Source: a bacterium (GTDB lineage: Bacteria; Actinomycetota; Acidimicrobiia; Spongiisociales; Spongiisociaceae). From it: DNA of 64,000 nucleotides. Shown piece by piece: positions 45,366 through 53,700 of the stretch (positions within the stretch are counted from its first letter, which is position 1; each line of letters begins with the position of its first letter). A program made the position numbers and the translations under genes. The notes under the pieces are model-generated. The model did not search any database. It saw only the letters and a list, made by a program, of their open reading frames with translations, and was not told the DNA's origin. The stretch spans positions 24,405 through 88,404 of the forward strand of contig JAPPHZ010000032.1 of assembly GCA_028820935.1 (NCBI GenBank), given 5' to 3'.

Positions 45366-45423
45366 GACTCCGTCATCGGGCGACCGGGTTGGCGCCGCGG
45401 GGCGCCGACCGGCGAACTCGTCG

Positions 45424-47040
45424 ATGATCCGGCGACCCGGAGCTCGTGTCGGCGCAGGTGGGAGCGCATCGGGGCTGACGCCGAAGGTGCGAAGAACGTT
45501 TATCGCGTTGCTGCTGGCCATGGCCATCGCCGCGATGGACTACACGATCGTGTCCACCGCCTTGCCGACCATCGTGGGCGAGATGGGCGCGCTCACGCTG
45601 CTTCCCTGGGTGCTGACCGCCAACGTGCTCGCGTCTACGGTCACGGTTCCACTCTACGGCAAGCTGTCGGACATCTACGGTCGCCGGAGGCTGATGCAGG
45701 TCGCCATCCTCCTGTTCACCTTGGGTTCCTGTGCAGCAGGCCTCAGCCAGAGCATCGGTCAACTCATCGCTTGCCGGGCTGTCCAGGGAGCCGGATCGGC
45801 AGGCCTGATCTCCCTCAGCTACATGATCGTCGGCGACATGATCCCACCGCGGCAGCGAGGCCGGTACCAGGTGTACATAAGCGCCGTGTTCGCGGTCACC
45901 AGCGTCTGCGGACCCTTGCTGGGAGGATTGGCCGTCGATCACGTCTCGTGGCGTCTCGCGTTCTATCCCAGCGTTCTTCTGGCCATGATCACCTTGACCG
46001 TCATCCGCCGGAACCTGGTTGATCCGCCGGCGACCGGGGGGATCGTGGTGGACTGGTTCGGGGCGGCTCTTCTTGCGGTCGGGCTGGCAGCGGTCACGAT
46101 GGTCGCGAGCTTGGGGGTTCAGGAGCAAGCGTGGGACTCGCCGGTGATCATCGCGACGACGGCCATCGGGGTGCTGGCTCTGGTGTGGTTCGTGAGGCAG
46201 GAGGGAAAAGCCCCTTCTCCCATCCTGCCCCTCTTCCTCTTCCGGAACCGCGAGTTCTCGGCTGTCAACGCGACCAGCTTCATCGCCGGCTTCGGCCTCT
46301 TCCTGCCGCTGGCCTACTTCCCCGTCTTCCTGCAGATCTCGCTGGCCTTGTCAGCGACGAATTCCGGGCTCCTTCTGGTTCCGATGCTCACCGCCTCCCT
46401 GGTGGCCAGCCTCGTGTCGGGACGGATGGTGGCGCGATGGGGTCGCTACCGATCGGTGGTCGTAGCAGGGTCGGTGCTCCTCGGGGTGGGACTGGCGCTG
46501 CTCAGCACCATGACCGTGTCGACCAGCCCGGTGGCCGCGGCCGCCTACCTCGTCGTCTTCGGCCTGAGCATGGGAATCCTGATCCCGGTGCTGATCCTGG
46601 TCATACAGAACTCGGTCCACCCGCGCGACCTGGGAGTGGCCACATCGTCGGTGCAGGTGTTCCGCCAGCTCGGCGGGAGTACAGGGGTTGCCGTGTTCGG
46701 GGCACTGTTCAACGCCCGTCTCGCAGGACTCCTCGCCGCCAGGCTGCCGCCGGATTCGCCCGCGTCGGACCTGGACGTCAGCGAACTGGTCGCGAGCCCG
46801 GCGGTCGTCGCCACGATGGAGGCAGCCGTGCGCGATGTCATCCGGGAGGCGGTGGCGCTCAGCTCCGCTCAGATGTTCCGGTTGGCGATTCCCGTGGCGG
46901 TCGCGGCGACCATCGCCGGGCTCATGCTGAGGGGGCTTCCCCTCCGCGACGTGCTGCCCGACCAGCAGCCAGGCGCAGCCCGATCCTCGGAAGCGACGTG
47001 GGTCGAGCCGACCCCACCCGCGCCCGGGGAGCCTTCCTGA
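45424..47040 (+). CDS. MFS drug-exporter-type transporter, DHA2 family
   Basis: 538 aa with about 14 membrane helices, the DHA2 (EmrB/QacA) number. Landmarks: MDYTIVSTALPTIVGEM (motif D1), LYGKLSDIYGRRRLMQVAI (motif A), CRAVQGAGSAGLISLSY (motif B) and SVCGPLLGGLAVDHVSWRLAF (motif C, typical of antiporters). The second half includes VQVFRQLGGSTGVAVFGALF, common in this family. Likely a proton-driven exporter of hydrophobic compounds; substrate unknown. Start ATG 45424; an internal start nearer the first helix is possible. Confidence 0.88.
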   Translation: MIRRPGARVGAGGSASGLTPKVRRTFIALLLAMAIAAMDYTIVSTALPTIVGEMGALTLLPWVLTANVLASTVTVPLYGKLSDIYGRRRLMQVAILLFTLGSCAAGLSQSIGQLIACRAVQGAGSAGLISLSYMIVGDMIPPRQRGRYQVYISAVFAVTSVCGPLLGGLAVDHVSWRLAFYPSVLLAMITLTVIRRNLVDPPATGGIVVDWFGAALLAVGLAAVTMVASLGVQEQAWDSPVIIATTAIGVLALVWFVRQEGKAPSPILPLFLFRNREFSAVNATSFIAGFGLFLPLAYFPVFLQISLALSATNSGLLLVPMLTASLVASLVSGRMVARWGRYRSVVVAGSVLLGVGLALLSTMTVSTSPVAAAAYLVVFGLSMGILIPVLILVIQNSVHPRDLGVATSSVQVFRQLGGSTGVAVFGALFNARLAGLLAARLPPDSPASDLDVSELVASPAVVATMEAAVRDVIREAVALSSAQMFRLAIPVAVAATIAGLMLRGLPLRDVLPDQQPGAARSSEATWVEPTPPAPGEPS

Positions 47041-47171
47041 TCGGCGGACACCAGATGATGGGCCCGGTACCAGCAAGGGGACACCGAAAGCAGTGGCCGG
47101 CCCTATCCGGGTCACCCGGGCGGGTCGAGTCGCCGCCTTGCGAGCAGGTCGGATAGGTCGGGAGCCGGCCC

Positions 47172-47360
47172 CTACGGGTTGAGTAGTGCCCCGAGTCGCG
47201 GTCCGGCCACCATGAGTCCGCGGATCCGAGCGCGATCGGGTAGGCCATGTGGCCGAAGATCCCCAGGTCGAAGGAGCGGAGGGTGAAAGCCCGGATGAGC
47301 TCGACTCCGTGATACAGCGGGGAGAGCTGGGTTAGGGCCCGGAGGGCCGGCGGCTAGACG
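47172..47360 (-). pseudogene. Fragment of an ABC-2 type permease gene
   Basis: On the minus strand the region reads PPALRALTQLSPLYHGVEL, IRAFTLRSFDLGIFGHMAY, then after a frame change IRGLMVAGPRLGALLNP and a stop. This matches the C-terminal end of ABC-2 (NodJ/drug export type) permeases (LSPLYHGVEL.R....) but is cut by an upstream stop and at least one frameshift. The rest of the gap (47041-47171 and 47361-47702) holds no gene; it contains a palindrome and a poly-G run described separately. Confidence 0.65.
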
Positions 47361-47497
47361 TCGAGCGGGTTGGATTGAAACTACTCGCCTGGATCGGCTC
47401 AACGCCCCGGAGTTCAGCGTTTACGCCGGGGCGCGCTCGGTCGGCCCTGTGGTCTCGTTCCAAGCCGCGATGTCGCCGACCGCCCGGCTGGATAGAG

Positions 47498-47518
47498 CAT
47501 GAAGATTTCATGTATAGT
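47498..47518 (+). promoter_or_regulatory. Palindrome overlapping a possible -10 upstream of the giant gene
   Basis: CATGAA-GAT-TTCATG (47498-47512) is a perfect 6-bp inverted repeat and is directly followed by TATAGT (47513-47518), a good -10. No convincing -35 lies 17 bases upstream. A repressor or activator site at the promoter of the giant surface-protein gene is possible. Confidence 0.35.
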
Positions 47519-47638
47519 CGGCCGGATGTCTCGGCCATTTATGAAGCAATCGATATGTCCAGGAGCACCTAATTCGGTGTCATCCGGGTCCTGCCGCGCT
47601 GTACAGGGTATCGGTTCACAGGGGAGACACTTCAGGGC

Positions 47639-47648
47639 GGGGGGGGGG
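47639..47648 (+). repeat. Run of ten G upstream of the giant gene
   Basis: Ten consecutive G, 54 bases before the start codon at 47703. Homopolymers of this length slip during replication and are known switches of surface-protein genes in other bacteria. Here the run is in the leader, so it could change promoter spacing or leader structure, not the frame. Confidence 0.6.
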
Positions 47649-47702
47649 CCCTCGCGGTGCACGCGCATGGAGCGAAGCGCGTAATGTCTCGCCGCTGGGA
47701 GC

Positions 47703-50700
47703 ATGGGCGCAGGTAGCGGGCTGCGGGGAGGCCGGCCGGGTCCCGGTGGGGTCCGCGTCCTGCTGGCGGTGCTCCTGGTGTTCGCGCTGGTCGTTGGCGG
47801 TGCGGCGCCGCTGGCGGGGACGACCGGCCAGAGCACCGGCCAGAGCACCGGCAATCGCCGCCCCGCCTTCCCGGGATCCGAATGGCATCAACGCAGCGTG
47901 GCCGAGAATGTCGACGCGGGCACGGCGGTCGGTGACCCCGTGGTGGCCACCGACCCCGACGGCGACACGCTCACCTACACGATGGCGGGTCTCGACGCGG
48001 ACAAGTTCACCGTCGATTCGGCGACGGGGCAGATCCGGACCAAGGCCGCGCTCGACTACGAGGTGAAGTTCGACTACAACGTGAATGTCAGCGCCACCGA
48101 CCCCGACGGCCGCTGGGATCTGGTGGTCGTCGAGATCTCGGTCACCGACGTCAACGAACCGCCCGTGATCAGCGGCGACACGGCGGTCGAGTATGCGGAG
48201 AACGGGACGGGAGCGGTGGCGACCTACACGGCCACCGATCCGGAGGATGACGCGGTGTCCTGGTCATTGTCCGGCGACGACGGTGCCCTTTTCGGCATCG
48301 GCACCGACGGGGTGCTCGACTTCGCGGCCGCGCCGGATTTCGAGGATCCGGGGGATGCCGATGCGGACAATGCCTACGAGGTCACGGTCACCGCGTCGGC
48401 CGGTGGGCAGTCGGCCACGCTCGATGTGACCGTCACGGTCACGGATGCCGACGAGCCGCCTGCGAACGAGGCGCCGGTTGAGGAGCCGCCGGTTGAGGAG
48501 CCGCCGGTTGAGGAGCCGGCGGATGACGAGGTACCTGTCAACGAGCCGCCCACGATCAGCGGCGAGACGGCGGTCGAGTATGCGGAGAACGGGACGGGAG
48601 CGGTGGCGACCTACACGGCGACCGACCCGGAGGGCGCCACGATCACGTGGTCGCTGGGCGGCTCGGACTCCGACGCCTTCACGATCGACGCCGGAGGGGA
48701 ACTCACCTTCAAGTCCCCGCTGAGCCTCGACGCCCCGGCGGACGCCGACCTCGACAACGTGTACCAAGTCACCGTGCAAGCCGGGGACGGCGTACACACC
48801 GTGACGCTCGAGGTCGCTGTCACCGTCACCGAGGCCGAGCCCCCGGCCGGTGATGACGAGAGCGACGAGAACGCCGACCCCGAGGGCGAGCCCCCGGCCG
48901 GCGACGACGAGTCCGCCGGGACCGTCACCGAGGACGAGCCCCCGGCCGGCGACGGACTCGCCTGGACCGACCCTCCGGCGGGTGTCGACGGGAGCGAGGG
49001 GCAGGTCGATCCCGACGCGGCGGTGGGCGGCCTGACCGCCGAGGACGGGATCACCGGGCAGGCCGGCTTGCCGCCGGTCATCACCGGGACGACCGAGGTG
49101 TCCGTGCCGGAAAACACCAGCAGACGGACCATCATCGCATTCCTCACTGTGACCGATCCGGATTCCAACGGCTTCGGCGGTGGGGAAGGAGGGCCGGACG
49201 CACACCTGTTCTCGTTCATCGGTGTTTCAAGGATTGTCACGGACTTCGTGCCGGACTACGAGAACCCGATAGACGCCGACCGGAACAACATATACAAGTA
49301 CTCGGTCCGGGTAAGCGACGGCCACAACTACAGTGCCTGGCACCATCTCAACGTGAAGATCACCGACGTCGACGAACCCCCCGTGATCGGGGGACCCGCC
49401 ACCGTCGAATACGCCGAGAACGGGACCGGCGCGGTGGCCACCTACACCGCCGTCGACCCCGAAGGCGCCGCAGTCACCTGGTCGCCGCTGGAGGGCGCCG
49501 ACGCGAGCAGCTTCACGCTCACCAACGGGGTGCTCAGGTTCAAGTCGTCACCCGACTACGAGACCAAGTCGAGCTACGCCGTGACCCTGGTCGCCACCGA
49601 CGAATCCGACTTGGAGCGCAAGCGCCCGGTGACGGTGACCGTTACCAACGTCGACGAACCCGGCGTGGTGACCCTGGCGCCGCTGCCGCCCCAGATAGGG
49701 ACGGCCCTGGCGGCCACGCTGACCGACCCCGACGGCCCCACCGAGGACGTCGACTGGAGCTGGACCTACCTCTACGGGAACCGACAGCAGGTCCTCAGCG
49801 CCAGTGTGGCGGCCGGCCTCCCGTCGAGTTTCACGCCCGACGCCGACGACGAGTGCCGCTGGATCCGGGTCACGGCCTCCTACAGCGACGGGGAGGGCGA
49901 TGACAAGACGGCGGAGGCGCAGACCTCGGCGGCCGTGCCCCAGGTGCAGACCGCCGAGCCCCGGGCGCACACCTGTCCGGCCAGCTTCGAGGAGCCGCCC
50001 AACCCCACCCGCACCGTGGCCGAGAACACCGCGGCGGGCACCCCCATCGGAGACCCGTTCACCGCCCACGACCCCGACGGCGACACGCTCACCTACCAGA
50101 TCGGAGGCGTCGACTCGGCGTCGTTCGCCATCGATTCCGACACCGGCCAGGTGTCCACAAAGGCAAGCCCCCAATTCGACGGCCCCAATCGCAAGAGGAA
50201 CTACCGCATCTGGGTCACGGCCACCGACCCTTCCGGCGCCACCAGCCCTCAACTCGAGGTCACCATCAAGGTCACCGACGTCAACGAACCGCCGGTGATC
50301 ACCGGTCTCGAGACGCCCAGCTACGCCGAGGGTGCGACCGAGGCCGTGGCGACCTACACCGCCAACGACCCCGAGAACAACCCGATCACCTGGTCGCTCG
50401 GGGGCGCCGACGGGGGCGACTTCACGATCTCCCAGGGTGTGCTGCGCTTCGCCTCGCTGCCCAGCTACACCACCCCGGCGGACGCCGACCAGGACAACGT
50501 GTACCAGGTCAACGTGATGGCCTCGGACGGACCGAACAAGGTCGGGTTCCCGGTGACGGTGACCGTCACCGACCTGAACTATGCGCCCAGGATCTCCGGG
50601 CCTACCTCGGTCAGGTACGGCGAGAACGGGACCGGCGCCGTCGCCACCTATCTGGACAACGACCCCGACGCCGACCAGATCACCTGGACGCTGGCGGGCC

Positions 50701-53700
50701 GCGACCGCGACAGCTTCACCATCACCGACGGGGTGCTCACGTTCAACTCGCCGCCCGACTACGAGGCCAAGCCGAGCTACGCGGTGACGGTGGTAGCCAC
50801 CGACCCCTCCGGTGAGACGAGCCGGCGCGGGGTGACGGTGACCGTGCTGAACGCCGATGATCCGGGGGTGGTGACCCTGTCGTCGCTGGAACCCGCCGTG
50901 GGGACGCAACTGAGGGCGACGCTGTGGGACCAAGACGGTGTGAACCACTTCATAACCTGGACTTGGACCTACGCCTATGGAAGCCGAAAGTTCCTCGGCC
51001 GCTCGACTCATTCTCTCAGCAACCCCGCCCGCTACACCCCCACCGCAGACGACCGGTGCGATTGGATCCGAGTCACCGCCTCGTACACAGACGCGCGGTC
51101 CAAACATAACGCCACCGCGTCGGCGGTCACCACCTCTGCCGTACCGGCCGGGTGGAACTGCCCGGCGAGGTTCGTCGATCGGCCCAACCCCACCCGGAGA
51201 GTGGCGGAGACCGCCCCGGCGGGCACGGCCATCGGAAAGCCGTTCACCGCCCTCGACCCCGAGGGCGAGACGCTCACCTACCAGATCGGAGGCGACGACG
51301 CGGAGTCGTTCGCCTTCGACACCGCCACCGGGCAGGTGTCCACCAAGGCGAGCCTCGACTTCGACGGGCCCTCGGCCAAGAAGACCTACAGCATCTGGGT
51401 CAAGGCCACCGATGTCTCGGGCGCAACCAGCCCTCAGCTGAACGTCACCATCGAGGTGACCTCCGTCAACGAGCCGCCCGCGATCGACGGCCCCCGGACG
51501 CCGAGCTTCGTAGAGAAGGAGACCACGGCGGTGGCCACCTACACGGCGACCGATCCGGAGGACGATGAGGTCACCTGGTCGCTGGGGGGGACGGACCGGG
51601 GCGACTTCGCGATCAACCAGGGGGTGCTGCGCTTCAAGTCTCCGCCCGACTACACCCATCCGGCGGACGCCGACCGCGACAACGTCTACGAGGTCACGGT
51701 GGTGGCGGCCGACGACGTGAACGAGGAGCAGGTCGAGTACGCGGTGACGGTGACCGTCACCGACGCCAACTTCGCGCCGGTCGTCAGAGGACCCGCCACG
51801 GTGGGGTTCGAGGAGAACGCCGACGGGGTGGTCGCCACCTACACCGCCGCCGACCCCGATCTCGACGAGGTCACCTGGACGCTGGAGGGCGCGGACGCTC
51901 AAAGCTTCACCATCACCGACGGCGACCTGGCCTTCGGGTCGCCGCCCGACTTCGAGACCGAGTCGAGCTACGAGGTGACGGTGGTGGCCACCGACCCTTC
52001 GGGGAGTACCGGCTCGAAGGAGGTGACGGTGACGGTGATCAACGTCGACGAGCCGGGGGTGGTGACCCTGTCGTCGGGCCAGCCCGAGAGGGGGACGGCG
52101 CTGACCGCCACGCTCACCTCCGACCCCGACGGCGCGTTCTCCGAGGTCACCTGGCAGTGGAGCTGGGCCTACGGAGTTGAGCGGGAGAGAAGCGGCGCCA
52201 CCGCCTCGAGCTACACGCCGACCGCAAGCGACGAGTGCCATTGGCTCCGAGCCACCGCCTCCTACACCGACCCGCAGGGAGCGGGAAAGACCGCCTCGGC
52301 GATCACCTCCGGTGCGGTGCAGCGCGACAGGAACTGCAAGCCGACGTTCATAGAAGACGGGTTCAGCGTGACCCGAACCCTGCCCGAGGCCACCCCGGCG
52401 GGCACGCCGATCGGTGAACCCATCGAGGCCCTCGATCCCGAGGGAGGGGTCCTCACCTACAGCCTCACCCATACCGACGCCCATCGCTTCACCGTGAATG
52501 CCCAAACCGGGCAGGTGTCGACCAAGACGGTGTTCGATCTCGACCGCTCCTCTAGAGCGACGGCCCACTTACAGATTATTGCCGCCGACCCTGACGGAGG
52601 ATCCGATTTCCTGGAGGTCACCATCGAGATAACCGCCGTGGACGAGCCGTTCGTGCTCGGCGGTCCCCAGGCCCGGAACTACGCCGAGAACCGGACCGCG
52701 GCGGTGGCCACCTACACCGCCGCCGACCCCGAGGGCGTCACCATCGCCTGGTCGCTGGGGGGCGACGACGCGGCCCTCTTCACCATCGGCGGGGGCGTGC
52801 TGCGGTTCAGGTCGCCGCCCGACTACGAGAACCCGGACGACGCCGATACCGACAACGTCTACCAGGTCACCGTCCGGGCGTCGGACGGGACCAACCCGGT
52901 GGAACGGGAAGTGACCGTCACCGTCACCAACGTCAACGAGGCGCTGAGCCTGAGCGGGCCGGACGAAGTCGACAAGCCCGAGGGCTCCGACACGTCGGTG
53001 GCCACCTACACGGCCAACGATCCTGAGGGACTGGCCATCACCTGGTCGCTGACCGGGACCGACGCCGCCGACTTCACCCTGACCGACGGAGTGCTCGCCT
53101 TCAAGTCGGCGCCGAACTACGACTCCCCCAAGGACGCCGACACCGACAACGTGTACAGCATCACGGTGGGGGTCGAGGCCGGCAGCGAATCCGCCACGCT
53201 CGACATAACCGTCACGGTGACCAACGTCAACTTCCCGCCGAAGATCACCGGCGGCGGGTTCGAGCTCCAATACACCGAGAACGGCGTCGACGCCATCGGC
53301 GGCACCTACTCCACCTACTCCATAACGGACCCGGAGGGGGACAGTTTCACCGTGAAGCTGACCGGCCCCGACGCCGCCGACTTCGCGATCGAAGACAACA
53401 GCTTCGGCTCGTTCAGCGCCTACACCTTCAGTTTCGTGAGCGTGCCCGACTGCGAGACCCCCCACGACGCCAACACCGACAACGTCTACGAGTTCACGCT
53501 CGAGATGAACGACGGCAACAGCACGGGCACCCAGGACTTCACGGTCACGGTGGTGGACGAGTCGGAGCCGCCCCGGCTCGCCGGCCCCACGGCGACCAGC
53601 TTCGCCGAGAACGGGACGGGCGACGTGGCCACCTACACGGCCAGCGACGACGAGGACGACCCGGTGACCATGTCGCTCTCCGGCGCCGACGCAGCCCTGT

